A DNA stretch of 64,000 bases. Source: Pseudoalteromonas amylolytica (GTDB lineage: Bacteria > Pseudomonadota > Gammaproteobacteria > Enterobacterales > Alteromonadaceae). The notes below the pieces were generated by a model. The model had not been told where the DNA came from. It searched no databases and worked only from the letters and a program-made list of their open reading frames with translations. Location: the NCBI RefSeq assembly GCF_001854605.1, contig NZ_MKJU01000027.1:255468-319467 (forward strand). The letters are read 5' to 3'. Below are positions 53,442-63,488 of this stretch, piece after piece (the first letter of the stretch is position 1; the number at the start of each line of letters is the position of its first letter). The position numbers were made by a program, and so were the translations under genes.

Positions 53442-56042
53442 TTATTTACTCGCTTTGTACTTCAGCGTTACGTTTGCATAAGGAAGAATGCCGCGTAAAC
53501 CAAAGTGCCATACACCAGCTTGTGGGTTGTCTAAGGTACACGTCTCGTTGCTACCCCATAGATATGGACGGCAGTCATATTTGAAGAAGTGTGTTTTCTT
53601 AGCACGACGAACATACAAGTCGGCTTCGCCTTCACCACTGATGCTTACCTCAAGGTTTTTATACCCTTCAGGTAGTTCGATTGAAAAACGTTGCCACCAG
53701 AACCAGCCAGCAAGAGCACTAAACTCGCCTTCAATGATATCTTGCTTAGATTGAGTCTTAAGCTCAATCACAATCGGATCGTGATCAGATGCGCGGTAAG
53801 CGTGCTCAGCGTATAAGCTTGCTTGATGCTTCTCTGATTTGTATTCCGTATTGTAGTCAAGTGCAACAGGCTCATCAGCATTGATATGCCAATCAGCGAT
53901 GTCTACTACTTTTTCCATCATAGATTCGCTGGCAAAGGCATGGTCTAAGCTACCGATACGACCTTGATATACGTATGAGTAATCAGTGGTGCTTTGGTGT
54001 AGCTGCTTTTTAATATCTTGATAGCCTTGCTCAACGTAAGCGCGGATAGGATCTTCTTGACCATATGCGTTCATGTCGCCAAGAATGATTGTATCTGGGT
54101 CGTCTTGGCCTGTCGGTTTTGTATCCAACCAGCCCGCAAGCACTTTAACCGCATCAACACGAGTTTGGTTCCAACAACCTTGACCGTCATTCTGGTCCTC
54201 GTCTAGGCCTGTTGCCTTTGAACAGCTACCTTTTGAGCGCAGGTGAGCAACAACAAGGTTAAACGTTTCATTACTTTGCAAATCAGTAAAGGTTTGCATT
54301 ACTGGTGGGCGGTTACCATAGTCAAATGGTACGGCTTCAGTAAATGCAGCGGTGCCGATTTCTTTTACTTTGTTGCTACGGTAAATAATGGCAGACATGA
54401 TGGCATCGCCACCTACTTTTTCAGTGCCTAGGTCTACGTATGCATAGGTGTTTTCGCTGTCTTGTGCGTTCAATGCAGCCGTTAAGTCAGCCAGAGCACT
54501 TAGCTCGCCAAAGCCATCGTTTTCCATCTCTAGAATACCGAATAAATCAGCATCTAGTTTTAGCATAGCTGTCACTGTTTTGGCTTTTTGGCGTTCAAAC
54601 TCTTGTGCGTTATCTGCACCACGTGGGGTTGGGAATCCAGCGCCCTGACCATCACCGTTGAAGTAGTTAAGCACGTTAAAGCTTGCGATACGTAAATCGC
54701 CACGCGTTGTTACTTCAGGCACTTCTGTACGCGGGTTTGCAGAGATAAAGTTGGGTTGAACTGTAGGTTGAATACGATATTGACCGTAACCATAGCCTAA
54801 TACACCTTGTACATTGGTTACCTTGTCACCCAAACGCAATGTATTGTAAGCGTCAAGCTCAGGAGTTGGATAAGGGATCACCTCAGGGTTTTGTGCAGAT
54901 GAGCCATCGTCTAGCAAAATCTCTTTTTGTTTGTTTTGCGCTTCAACCGCGTTTGCTGCATCACCTGGTAATGCAATTTGCGTTGACTGGTACAAACGCT
55001 CTGTACCTAAGCGAACTTCACCATAACGCTTCAGGCCGTATGTATCGTTTACAACTAGCTCGTTGCTCACTTCAACTATCATGCCTTCTACAGACTCAAG
55101 ACCCGCTTCTAACGGTAAGGTGATTAGCGTAGCAGGTACAGACGCAGATGAGCCACATACCTTCAATGTTGTGACTGAGCTTAGTTGAGTTTGGCCGTAT
55201 TTCTCTTCTACTTTACCAAGTACTTTTACGATATCTCCGTTGTTTACAGCGCTACCGGTGTAATAAACGAAAATACCTTCAGAGGTTAATACGTCATTAT
55301 CTTGGTCATTTAACTCTTCTTGTAAGAAGAAACCTTTTAACTGGTCATCACCTTGTAATGAAGAGGTGACCACACCTTGCACTTCTACAATTTCGCCAGT
55401 TAGCGGGCTTGCATCAGCAGTACCTTGTATTTGGCTGATCAACACATTGTTTTGGTCGCAGATCAGATCTTCAGGCTCTGGTGGTAATTCATCTGAGTGT
55501 ACACCAATGTTTGAAAAGTCATCTTTTGCATTGGCAAGCCACTGTGTTGACGGTAAGAATGCGTCGCTGGCATCCGTGTCACCGGTCATGAACTGTGGTT
55601 TGCGAACAAGGCTTTTGTCCTGTGTGCTCGCATCGCCATCAGACCAGCTTGAGCCAGGGTCTACGCCAATTTGGCCTAAGCTGTCGATGATGTTGCCTGC
55701 TTTTACAAGCACAACCGCGTCGTCACCATTAAACCAGCTGCCACCAGAGAGCAACTGAGCCTTAGCGCTAAGCGCCTCAGTGGCACTAGAGTGCGCAACA
55801 ACATAGGTAGATTTACCTGCTAAGCTCCCTTCTAAAGCAATAGTGCGACCAGCATCGGTGTTGCCATTGAAGTAAAAAGAAAGTGCATAGTCAGCTAAAT
55901 CAATGGCTTGTTCACTAGTATTGTAAACTTCTACTGCCTTGTTGTAGCTGCTACCTTCGACATATTCAGAAATGATTAGCTCTGCATGAGCTGGGATGCA
56001 AGCCGCTGAGATCAGGGTTGCTAGAATTGTTTTCTTTAACAT
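53442..56042 (-). CDS. ExeM/NucH-type extracellular nuclease
   Basis: An 866-residue secreted nuclease. The signal peptide is LKKTILATLISAACIPAHA. Residues about 20-150 are a lamin-tail domain (ELIISEYVEGSSYNKAVEVY, WFNGDDAVVLVKAG). An OB-like region (about 200-420) follows. Residues about 440-775 are the endonuclease/exonuclease/phosphatase core, with LRIASFNVLNYF, DLFGILEMENDG, NLVVAHLRSKGSC, ILGDMNAYGQEDP and the terminal ASDHDPIVIEL. The last ~85 residues form a PPC-type beta-domain (VSISGEGEADLYVRRA) instead of the GlyGly-CTERM tail common in ExeM. Relatives digest extracellular DNA and shape biofilms. Confidence 0.92.
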   Translation of the reverse strand: MLKKTILATLISAACIPAHAELIISEYVEGSSYNKAVEVYNTSEQAIDLADYALSFYFNGNTDAGRTIALEGSLAGKSTYVVAHSSATEALSAKAQLLSGGSWFNGDDAVVLVKAGNIIDSLGQIGVDPGSSWSDGDASTQDKSLVRKPQFMTGDTDASDAFLPSTQWLANAKDDFSNIGVHSDELPPEPEDLICDQNNVLISQIQGTADASPLTGEIVEVQGVVTSSLQGDDQLKGFFLQEELNDQDNDVLTSEGIFVYYTGSAVNNGDIVKVLGKVEEKYGQTQLSSVTTLKVCGSSASVPATLITLPLEAGLESVEGMIVEVSNELVVNDTYGLKRYGEVRLGTERLYQSTQIALPGDAANAVEAQNKQKEILLDDGSSAQNPEVIPYPTPELDAYNTLRLGDKVTNVQGVLGYGYGQYRIQPTVQPNFISANPRTEVPEVTTRGDLRIASFNVLNYFNGDGQGAGFPTPRGADNAQEFERQKAKTVTAMLKLDADLFGILEMENDGFGELSALADLTAALNAQDSENTYAYVDLGTEKVGGDAIMSAIIYRSNKVKEIGTAAFTEAVPFDYGNRPPVMQTFTDLQSNETFNLVVAHLRSKGSCSKATGLDEDQNDGQGCWNQTRVDAVKVLAGWLDTKPTGQDDPDTIILGDMNAYGQEDPIRAYVEQGYQDIKKQLHQSTTDYSYVYQGRIGSLDHAFASESMMEKVVDIADWHINADEPVALDYNTEYKSEKHQASLYAEHAYRASDHDPIVIELKTQSKQDIIEGEFSALAGWFWWQRFSIELPEGYKNLEVSISGEGEADLYVRRAKKTHFFKYDCRPYLWGSNETCTLDNPQAGVWHFGLRGILPYANVTLKYKASK

Positions 56043-56282
56043 TTTATTATAGTTCCCGTGTTTAGCACTAATCTAGTGTGTTCACTAGATTTGGATATTC
56101 TACTCTATTTTTATTGCATTTGTGTTTAAATATTTTCATATCCAGCATATTTAGGATGATTAAATGTGAATTTTTCTGTTTCTTTTAAAGGGTTACAGGG
56201 TAGGGGGATACTGAGGTTTAGTGATGATTTGGCAACTAAAGGGATACTTTGGTTAACATTTGGCCCGAAATAAGGAGTGCAT

Positions 56283-56305
56283 GTGCGATGCTTATAACAT
56301 CGCAC
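56283..56305 (-). terminator. Terminator hairpin after the porin-like gene
   Basis: GTGCGATG (56283-56290), loop CTTATAA, CATCGCAC (56298-56305): a perfect 8-bp stem 17 bases beyond the stop of the minus-strand barrel gene. The U-tract is weak. Confidence 0.55.
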
Positions 56306-56322
56306 CTTGATAGCTCATTACT

Positions 56323-57105
56323 TTAGAAATAAGCATTGAACGCCACTGAAACTAAGTCACCCTGATCACTATTAGAATAATAAGCGCGTAAGAAATACGT
56401 GTCAGAGAAAAAGTACTTTGCATCCAACTGCAAGTCAGAGTCATTTAGCCCCGCACCGACCGCAAAATTGGTGTTGAAGTAATAGCTCGCCATAAATGCG
56501 GTTACTGAATCGCTTTCGTCGCCATCAGAATGACTGGCATCCAAAGCAAAGAATGCTCCGCCATGCAGCTTTTTAAAGTAGCGGGTTGAAACTGTCCAGT
56601 AGTCTAAATCATCTTGCATATCCAACGTTACGCCCAAATAGTCAGACTCGTTGATTTGATGGTTATACTGAGCTTTTAGCCAAAACGGATCTGAGTCGTT
56701 CTCACGTACATGTTTGGTAATTGATAGCTTGAGCGCGTCATTATAAAGGTAGCCAAACCCTATGGCATGATTGCCTTCTTCTCCTAAGTCTTGAACTTGC
56801 GCATTGACAAACCAGTTGTTGTAAAAGGCCTCACCCGAAAGTCCAAAATAGTTATCAAAGTCCGTATCGGTATAACTGGCACTGACTTTTGAATCAGTGT
56901 CTAAATATCCAAAGTCATCCCATACGCCGGTATTTTGTTGTGGTGCAAAATAATAGCTACTCGACAGAACCATCGCATCAAGACTATTTTGCTCGGCGTG
57001 ACTGAATTCAGCGGTGTTAAACCATTGCTTATCAGAGGTGTTTTGTGTTGCTGCAAACGTACTAAGCGGCAGTAACAAAGTACAAAGAGGTAACAGGTAA
57101 CGCAT
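56323..57105 (-). CDS. Putative outer-membrane beta-barrel (porin-like) protein
   Basis: A 260-residue protein with signal peptide RYLLPLCTLLLPLSTFAA and many short amphipathic strands separated by acidic turns (NYFGLSGEAFYNNWFVNAQV, YWTVSTRYFKKLHGGAFFAL, YFNTNFAVGAGLNDSDLQL). The C-terminus ends in phenylalanine (SVAFNAYF), the usual outer-membrane insertion signal. About 12 strands are likely, so it may be a small porin or an outer-membrane protein of unknown role. AAGGAAC precedes the ATG. Confidence 0.75.
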   Translation of the reverse strand: MRYLLPLCTLLLPLSTFAATQNTSDKQWFNTAEFSHAEQNSLDAMVLSSSYYFAPQQNTGVWDDFGYLDTDSKVSASYTDTDFDNYFGLSGEAFYNNWFVNAQVQDLGEEGNHAIGFGYLYNDALKLSITKHVRENDSDPFWLKAQYNHQINESDYLGVTLDMQDDLDYWTVSTRYFKKLHGGAFFALDASHSDGDESDSVTAFMASYYFNTNFAVGAGLNDSDLQLDAKYFFSDTYFLRAYYSNSDQGDLVSVAFNAYF

Positions 57106-57266
57106 ACTGAGTGTTCCTTACATAGTTAGGCAAATAATAACGTGGGCTAATAAGGCTTACCCTGATTTTGTGCGTACCTTATAAACCTTTAAGGCTTAAT
57201 ACAAGCTTAAAGATATTACAGTTTTTGGTAGAAATAAGCAGTTGAATCAGTAAGTTGAATTGAAGC

Positions 57267-58472
57267 TTAATTGTGTTCAAAATAGATGCGATAGGTTGCA
57301 GACCAAATCGGGAAATCAACATCCATAAGATAGCAGACAAAATGCTCAGCATTGAGATTCGCATAATTAAGTAAGTACTCTACCTTTGCCTGCATTTTCA
57401 TATCTTGGTTCAATAGGTTATGTGGATTTTGCAGGTTGATCACGCGAAGCTCTGGAAAGTCGGGTAGGCGTTCTGTCCACATATCACTGGCGTTTAACTT
57501 TCCTTCCTCAACCTTTTGATTGCCATGATAACAACCAACATTCACATTGCTGCTTCTATCTATTGCTTTGTCGACCAAAACTAACAGGGTTAGACGCTTG
57601 GTAGGATTTTTAATTGAGATACTGGTAGAGCTACATTGGCTTTTATGTGTCAGAGGATTAACCAATTCATCTGGGTTGTTAAAAATGAAAGTGGCATCAA
57701 AGCGGGGTGCATCGGGTAATTCGTCAAACACGATCCCTGAGTTACTTGGTGAGTAACTACTGTATGCCTGATCTAACCCAGCCGTTGAGAACTCACTGGC
57801 GATCCCTATGGTAAATTTATTCGAGTGGATACGACTCGCCAGGGTTAATAACTGGGGTTGCGTGAAATCAGTTGGGTGTGGATGCGTGTAAAACTGTACA
57901 AAGGGTGGTGCGCCGCGTTGACGTTTAATACCCGTTTTGCTGATAAGTGCTATCTCTTGTAAAAAGTCAGCTGAGGGACTTTGACGCGTTAAAATATAGC
58001 TGCAAAATATGTGCTCAATGCTAAATCCCAGTAATGACTTTGCTGCGTAATATAGTTGCGCGCGTTTATCTTGTTGATGAGGAATTTCATCAACGTCAGG
58101 TTCATGCAGGCTTTGTAGCTGGCGTTTCAGATCTGCGTGACTACTGGCATACATTTTTATGCTTTTAGCAAACAAGTGACATACTTGCTGAAGTTGCTGG
58201 TGGTTCGAAGCGCTAATGTGTGCTTGTAGTTTGCTGGTGAATTCTTCTAAGGCTTTAATACCGGGTAATTGCAATAGGACTAGCTCGCCCGTTGCTGCTT
58301 TTTTGGCATTGAAAACACGCTGACTATTTGACCTGTGGTAGTCCAAAAATTGCGTTAAACCGTTGATAGTGTGCGCTTGTAACGGGAGTTCGGCAAAAGC
58401 CGCATTAAGGGTTTTTTTAATTCGCTCACCTAATCTGGTAAGTTCACTGGCGGTTTGCTGATTAAGTCCCAT
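57267..58472 (-). CDS. Uncharacterised protein with possible N-terminal DNA-binding region (401 aa)
   Basis: No named family. The first ~75 residues (ELTRLGERIKKTLNAAFAEL, then LTQFLDYHRSNSQRVFNAKK, then LVLLQLPGIKALEEF) resemble the opening of uncharacterised proteins in which a helix-turn-helix-like unit is followed by a 'LPG' motif and a helical region. The central region has RAQLYYAAKSLLGFSIEHIF and the C-terminal half is beta-rich and polar. No signal peptide or membrane segment is present. There is no clear Shine-Dalgarno sequence. A cytosolic regulator is a guess. It lies between the barrel gene and the protease gene, same strand. Confidence 0.55.
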   Translation of the reverse strand: MGLNQQTASELTRLGERIKKTLNAAFAELPLQAHTINGLTQFLDYHRSNSQRVFNAKKAATGELVLLQLPGIKALEEFTSKLQAHISASNHQQLQQVCHLFAKSIKMYASSHADLKRQLQSLHEPDVDEIPHQQDKRAQLYYAAKSLLGFSIEHIFCSYILTRQSPSADFLQEIALISKTGIKRQRGAPPFVQFYTHPHPTDFTQPQLLTLASRIHSNKFTIGIASEFSTAGLDQAYSSYSPSNSGIVFDELPDAPRFDATFIFNNPDELVNPLTHKSQCSSTSISIKNPTKRLTLLVLVDKAIDRSSNVNVGCYHGNQKVEEGKLNASDMWTERLPDFPELRVINLQNPHNLLNQDMKMQAKVEYLLNYANLNAEHFVCYLMDVDFPIWSATYRIYFEHN

Positions 58473-58557
58473 GATATCAAGTCGTTATTTTAATATAAAA
58501 GTTAGATTACATGGGACTTAGGTTTTTTTAAAGTCCGGTCGAGAAATTAAAAATCAA

Positions 58558-60213
58558 TTACATGCCGCTGCAAGAGCCAACACGTACCCAAGGACCCCAA
58601 GGACCTGAAGACTCTGGGTGTTCACCCTGTACCCACCAGTTTGCACGGTACACACTACCATTTACGTGTGCCAGTGAACCTGATTGATATACGGTTTGTG
58701 CAGACCAAGCATCAATGCCATTACAGTCACCAGTACCACCATCCGTTACTGACACAGATTTTGTCACAGAGGTTGTTTGGTTGTTGTTGTCTGTTACTGA
58801 CAAGGTTACTTGATAGCTGCCAGCTTGTGCGTAAGTGTGGCTAGGAGCAAACGTTGAACTACTGTTTCCATCCCCAAAGTTCCACTGTACAGCAACAATG
58901 TTACCGCTACTATTATTGCTAAAGTTTACGTTCAAGCCTGACACAGACGCACTGAAGTCAGCGACAGGTGCTGATGCGTCACCACACGCTTGACCTTTTT
59001 GCCATACGCTTGGGTACATATCAGGTTGAGCACCTTGTGACCACCAGATTGCTGTGTATTCATATCCGTTAAAGCTTACTTTATCGTTTAGTGCATACGC
59101 TTTAGATGCGCTCCAAGCTTCAACACCATTACAGCTACCAGGATCGCCCCCATCGGTTACACGTACTTGTTTAGAAGTGGTGTTCGTCTGACCTTTGGTA
59201 TCTGTTACTGTCAGTTGCACGTTATAAGTACCCGCTTCACTGAACTGATAAGTTGGGTTAGCTTGTGTTGAAGTACCACCACGGTTGTCACCGAATTTCC
59301 AGCTATGGCTACGAATGCCGTTATCGTCACGTGAGCGGTCGGTAAAGCTGACAGATAGTTGGTCAACAGAGAAGTCAAAGTCAGCGACAGGTGCGCCATC
59401 ATCTGGGTCTGTGTTTCCAATACCTGTTTTTGCTTTGATCCAGTCTAAATAGCTGGTTGTTCTGGTAAATGCTGTTGCGCCCTGACACGCAATACCCCAG
59501 CTTACAGTACCAATGCTGTAGAATTCATTGCCAACGCGCACTGCGTATGGGCCACCACTGTCGCCGTTACATGCTGAAACACCACCTTGACCGCCACCAC
59601 ATATCACAGAGCTAGGAATGCTATAGTTTAGCTGGCTGCTACAAGTAGAGTTGCTGATAACCGGTAAATCTACTTCACGAAGTACGTCACTTGGGCGGCC
59701 TTGGTTCGACGTTAACCCCCAGCCTGATACGGTCACATCATCACCAACTGAAGCGTATTGTTGTTCAATTTCGCGTGTTGCAAGTTTTGCAGGAGTGTAC
59801 TGGCTGCTAGCTGGCGATGCTAAACGTAATACCGCAATATCATAACCTGAACGAATACTGTTCGCACCACGCCATTGTTCATGACTAATAATCTGAGATA
59901 CACGTAATGTTTGACCATCATTACGACTGATAGAGTGTGCGCCAACACGCACCGTTAAACCACTTGTGGTTGCGTTATCGAGACAGTGTGCAGCTGTTAA
60001 TACCCAGTCTTGACTAATCAATGTACCGCCACAGCCCTGACGGCCATTCATTAACAGTGCAACTTGGTAAGGTCTTGATTGTGGCTGGGTTTCTGAACCA
60101 CCAACAATGCTTATATCGACGTCTGTATGTACTGGTGAGTTGGCCATCAATACTGGTGAAGAAAGCGTTCCTAAAACTGCTAAGGTTATCGTTGTCATTT
60201 TTAGATTGTTCAT
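58558..60213 (-). CDS. Secreted trypsin-like protease with two PKD-chitin-binding repeats
   Basis: A 551-residue modular enzyme. After the signal peptide (TTITLAVLGTLSSPVLMA) a short pro-segment leads to IVGG at residue 36. The chymotrypsin-fold triad is H76 (LTAAHC), D125 (YDIAVLRL) and S219 (CNGDSGGP). Then come PKD domain 1 (about 271-350, SWKFGDNRGG), a CBM5/12-like chitin-binding domain (358-408, VEAWSASKAYALNDKVSFNG), PKD domain 2 (415-490, VQWNFGDGNSS) and a second binding domain (497-551). The duplicated PKD-CBM unit suggests attachment to chitin-rich surfaces. AAGGAT precedes the ATG. Confidence 0.93.
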   Translation of the reverse strand: MNNLKMTTITLAVLGTLSSPVLMANSPVHTDVDISIVGGSETQPQSRPYQVALLMNGRQGCGGTLISQDWVLTAAHCLDNATTSGLTVRVGAHSISRNDGQTLRVSQIISHEQWRGANSIRSGYDIAVLRLASPASSQYTPAKLATREIEQQYASVGDDVTVSGWGLTSNQGRPSDVLREVDLPVISNSTCSSQLNYSIPSSVICGGGQGGVSACNGDSGGPYAVRVGNEFYSIGTVSWGIACQGATAFTRTTSYLDWIKAKTGIGNTDPDDGAPVADFDFSVDQLSVSFTDRSRDDNGIRSHSWKFGDNRGGTSTQANPTYQFSEAGTYNVQLTVTDTKGQTNTTSKQVRVTDGGDPGSCNGVEAWSASKAYALNDKVSFNGYEYTAIWWSQGAQPDMYPSVWQKGQACGDASAPVADFSASVSGLNVNFSNNSSGNIVAVQWNFGDGNSSSTFAPSHTYAQAGSYQVTLSVTDNNNQTTSVTKSVSVTDGGTGDCNGIDAWSAQTVYQSGSLAHVNGSVYRANWWVQGEHPESSGPWGPWVRVGSCSGM

Positions 60214-60674
60214 GTTGTATCCTTGTTGTTACTCGTGAATGAGTAATCTAGGAATAATCTGAGATACATTTTGGATCAATAGCAAGATTAAAAGTTAACC
60301 ATGGTATGACCAGTTTTTTTGTCGGCAATTGAAGCAATAAATTCACCTAAATTAGTAACTTATGCGTATTGAATTATTTACAAAAACTATGTAAATGAAT
60401 GTAAATATGTTGGCTTTTTATTATATTTGAATGAACTTTTTGTTTAATTGTGGAAAGTGGGTGTAGTTAATGCGCTGGGTATCTCATGAGCAAATATAAC
60501 ATACGCGTGCCTAGTAGCTGTGTTGTTAAAGTGAGCGTAATGTGACGTAATCGACATTTTTTCTTTCAACGCTAATGTTTAAGGTTATTAACCATAAGTG
60601 TTTGCTTGCTCTTTGTAAGCACCTTACACAGTGGTTTTAGTTCTTCAAAACGTTGATATAGGAAAGGAAATATA
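60214..60674. promoter_or_regulatory. Divergent promoter region between protease and amidohydrolase
   Basis: About 460 bases, AT-rich, with no supported gene. It separates the minus-strand protease (starting at 60213) from the plus-strand amidohydrolase (starting at 60675), so both promoters lie here. A segment near 60530 (GTGAGCGTAATGTGACG) has partial symmetry but is not a convincing operator. Confidence 0.35.
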
Positions 60675-63158
60675 ATGAAAAGGTTAGTTTGGGCGACATC
60701 GATTTGTGCGCCGTTACTTTTTGCTGGCTGTTCATTGGTTGGAGGTGATGTACACCAAGATAGCGTTGTAGATGTGAATCAGCAGGATGACATAGCAACA
60801 TTGCCACGTATCTTAGTAGTTTATGGGGGGGACATTATCACTGCCGATAAAGACAACCGAGTGTTTGACCATGAACAAGGTGATACAGGTGTACTGATAG
60901 TTGATGATACCATTGCAGCCATTGGTGATCTTGAGTCAATTAACAAACATCTAAAAGGCAGATATCCTGGCCTAAACTCTCCCGTGCGCTATCTAGATTT
61001 GGCAGGTAGAACCCTGATGCCGGGCTTTGTGGAACCACATGCGCACTTACAGCTCACCGCACAAACATCGTTTGTGCCTAACCTGATGCCATGCCTACCA
61101 GACAAATATCAACAACAACTTAACCAAGATTATGGTTGGTTGTATTATCAAGGCAAGGACATACCCACGGAACAAGCGGATGTTAGAGCGAACTGTTATC
61201 TCTATGTTGAAGAAGCAATCAATGCACTGAGTACGACGAAGGTGAACAGTGCTGATCAATGGTTAGTGGGTAACGGACTTGACCCTTCGCGGATGCTGCT
61301 CTCAAAAAACGACAACTACCCATTTATCCCTAACCCAAATAACGATAAAGATATTGATGCTCGTAATAAACTTGAGTTTGGTAAAGCGCTCAATGCCAAC
61401 AAACAGTTTTTAAATTTCCCAATGCACTATATACAAGACCCAAATGCATTTGCGGCGAAAGCGCGCCAACAATCTAGTAATGTACTCGCCACAAACCCTG
61501 TGTTGATGTTGGATCAATCGGGTCATTTGGGATATGCCAATATGGCTGCTTTTAAGCAAACAGGGCTGTGTAACAAGCGCATTTCAAAATCTCAGATTGC
61601 GGCGCTTAAGCTTGGTGACAAGATAGACCCCAAAGTGATCAACTCTGACGGTAGTGTTACTTTAAGCTGTGAGGCAAGCAGTGAAAGTGAGATGGCTTCT
61701 TATCAAAGTATTGTTAAGGAGATGTATTTTCCAGATGGAGACTGGGCAATTGTGAAAAAACAAGGCAAGTGGCAATACTCAGGCTTGCTCAAAGAGCAAA
61801 GTTCATATGGACCATTCGTTGTTGCAATCGAAAAAAGCCTTGCCTCTGGTCATATTGACGTAGCGGGTATGCTCAAACACGCTGGCGATAAAAAATCTTC
61901 GGACAAGCTTTTATGTCAGGGGGATGCTCAAGACCCAGTTATGAAAGTGATGACGAACATTCTGAATACTTCTTCGCAACAGGGTGTAACGACCTTTGTA
62001 GAAGGTGGCTCTACGACCAGTATGGTCGACAATTACAAATGTATTGCGAAATCGGGCAAAGCGGCGACTCGCATTCGTGCGCTTTATGATTGGCAAGATT
62101 TGCACGACCAGCAAGAAAATAACAACACTCGCAGCACGCGCTATAAAATTCCATTCGACAGCCCAATGTACAAAGGAATGTTATCGGCAGAAGGCGTCAA
62201 GTTGTGGTCAGATGGTTCAACGCAAGGGTGTAGCGCTAACTTGAGTCATGATTATGACACTGATGGATTGTGCGAACAGTTCCACGCCGGGCATGTTGAT
62301 TTTAATGAGTCACAAATAAGGGATAATTTACAAGGTTTTGCAGACGCAGGCTGGTATTTTAATATTCATGCGAATGGTGATGCGGGGATTAAAGATTCAA
62401 TCGGTGCTTTGCGTAATATGAACAGAGCACCCAGAGAGCGTTCTCAATCAGAGTGTGAAATGAGTGAAAATAAAAAAGATTACGCGTGTTTGGCACACAC
62501 AATAATTCATTCAACGGTCAATAGCGAGGGGGGAACAACTAACGCGGGAGTACCCATTGTCGTTGAGGAATATCTAGCAGCACGTCATACCCTGCCTAAT
62601 CTTACGCCCAGCCACTTAATCGGCCACATTGCCTACTGGGGCCGTTCAATGGAAAATGAGCTGGGCGAGCAAAGGGGGAAGATGATTGACCCAATGCGCA
62701 CAGAGCTAGATAATGATATTCCGTTTTCGATTCACAGTGATTTAAGCATTAGTGCTTTATTCCCAATATGGTTTATTGAACAAGCCGTTACTCGTAATAC
62801 TTGGTATTACCCAAATCTTGAGGGAAATGGCACACCACTTAATGCACAGCAGTCTGTTGAGATCATGGAAGCAATCAGAGCACTGACCATTGTGCCTGCG
62901 ATGCAGCATAACATCGCAGACAAATTGGGCTCAATTGAAGTAAATAAACTGGCTGATTTTATAGTGTTAGACAAGAACCCACTTGATTTTAATACTCATC
63001 AAGCAGGGAAGCGGCCAGTTGATATACATACCATAAACGTTGACTGTGCCTTTGTTGGTGCAAAGCTTGTTCCTTGGCTTGACTTGAATGAGCTAAGTAA
63101 AGGTAAAGAGGAGTACCTTGATTCCAAATGCAATTTAGCACTCAAGCCATATAACTAA
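60675..63158 (+). CDS. Amidohydrolase-family lipoprotein (YtcJ-like)
   Basis: An 827-residue metal-dependent hydrolase. The N-terminus is a lipoprotein signal with lipobox LFAGC (C19), so it should be anchored in a membrane facing the periplasm or outside. The amidohydrolase core shows LMPGFVEPHAHLQL (HxH metal ligands), EGVKLWSDGSTQG, FNIHANGDAGIKDS, FSIHSDLSISALF and the terminal LADFIVLDKNPLDF. An insertion of about 300 residues separates the HxH and the SDGSTQG parts, longer than in typical YtcJ proteins. AGGAAAGGA precedes the ATG. The substrate is unknown. Confidence 0.85.
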   Translation: MKRLVWATSICAPLLFAGCSLVGGDVHQDSVVDVNQQDDIATLPRILVVYGGDIITADKDNRVFDHEQGDTGVLIVDDTIAAIGDLESINKHLKGRYPGLNSPVRYLDLAGRTLMPGFVEPHAHLQLTAQTSFVPNLMPCLPDKYQQQLNQDYGWLYYQGKDIPTEQADVRANCYLYVEEAINALSTTKVNSADQWLVGNGLDPSRMLLSKNDNYPFIPNPNNDKDIDARNKLEFGKALNANKQFLNFPMHYIQDPNAFAAKARQQSSNVLATNPVLMLDQSGHLGYANMAAFKQTGLCNKRISKSQIAALKLGDKIDPKVINSDGSVTLSCEASSESEMASYQSIVKEMYFPDGDWAIVKKQGKWQYSGLLKEQSSYGPFVVAIEKSLASGHIDVAGMLKHAGDKKSSDKLLCQGDAQDPVMKVMTNILNTSSQQGVTTFVEGGSTTSMVDNYKCIAKSGKAATRIRALYDWQDLHDQQENNNTRSTRYKIPFDSPMYKGMLSAEGVKLWSDGSTQGCSANLSHDYDTDGLCEQFHAGHVDFNESQIRDNLQGFADAGWYFNIHANGDAGIKDSIGALRNMNRAPRERSQSECEMSENKKDYACLAHTIIHSTVNSEGGTTNAGVPIVVEEYLAARHTLPNLTPSHLIGHIAYWGRSMENELGEQRGKMIDPMRTELDNDIPFSIHSDLSISALFPIWFIEQAVTRNTWYYPNLEGNGTPLNAQQSVEIMEAIRALTIVPAMQHNIADKLGSIEVNKLADFIVLDKNPLDFNTHQAGKRPVDIHTINVDCAFVGAKLVPWLDLNELSKGKEEYLDSKCNLALKPYN

Positions 63159-63169
63159 TCTAGAAAATC

Positions 63170-63193
63170 GCGCATAGGTCGACACCTATGCGC
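63170..63193 (+). terminator. Hairpin after the amidohydrolase gene
   Basis: GCGCATAGGT (63170-63179), loop CGAC, ACCTATGCGC (63184-63193): a perfect 10-bp stem 11 bases after the stop. The downstream tail has few T residues, so it is a candidate terminator or mRNA 3'-end stem. Confidence 0.55.
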
Positions 63194-63488
63194 TTCACGA
63201 TAATACAGTACTTATCAGTATTTACATTAATTCACTTCTTAGAATTGCCTCTTTAGTTGTTTTTTATAACCCTGTTTTCAGTACATCTATTTTAAATTCT
63301 TATTATTATATATCAGTGGGTTGTATATATTCCTGCATGTGATTTGGCTTTGCTATTTGGTGTGTATAGATGTTTTTTGTTGAGTTTACTTTTACAAAAA
63401 GTAAATTATTTTAACATTCTGGCTTGACCTCTGACCATTGTGCTCTAATTTTAATTTGTTATCAAAATGTAATAATTGGAGCAAGTAT
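63194..63488 (+). promoter_or_regulatory. AT-rich upstream region of the lipase gene
   Basis: About 295 bases with no gene. It is strongly AT-rich from 63230 to 63420 and ends with TGGAG 7 bases before the lipase ATG. No clear operator was seen. Confidence 0.35.
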
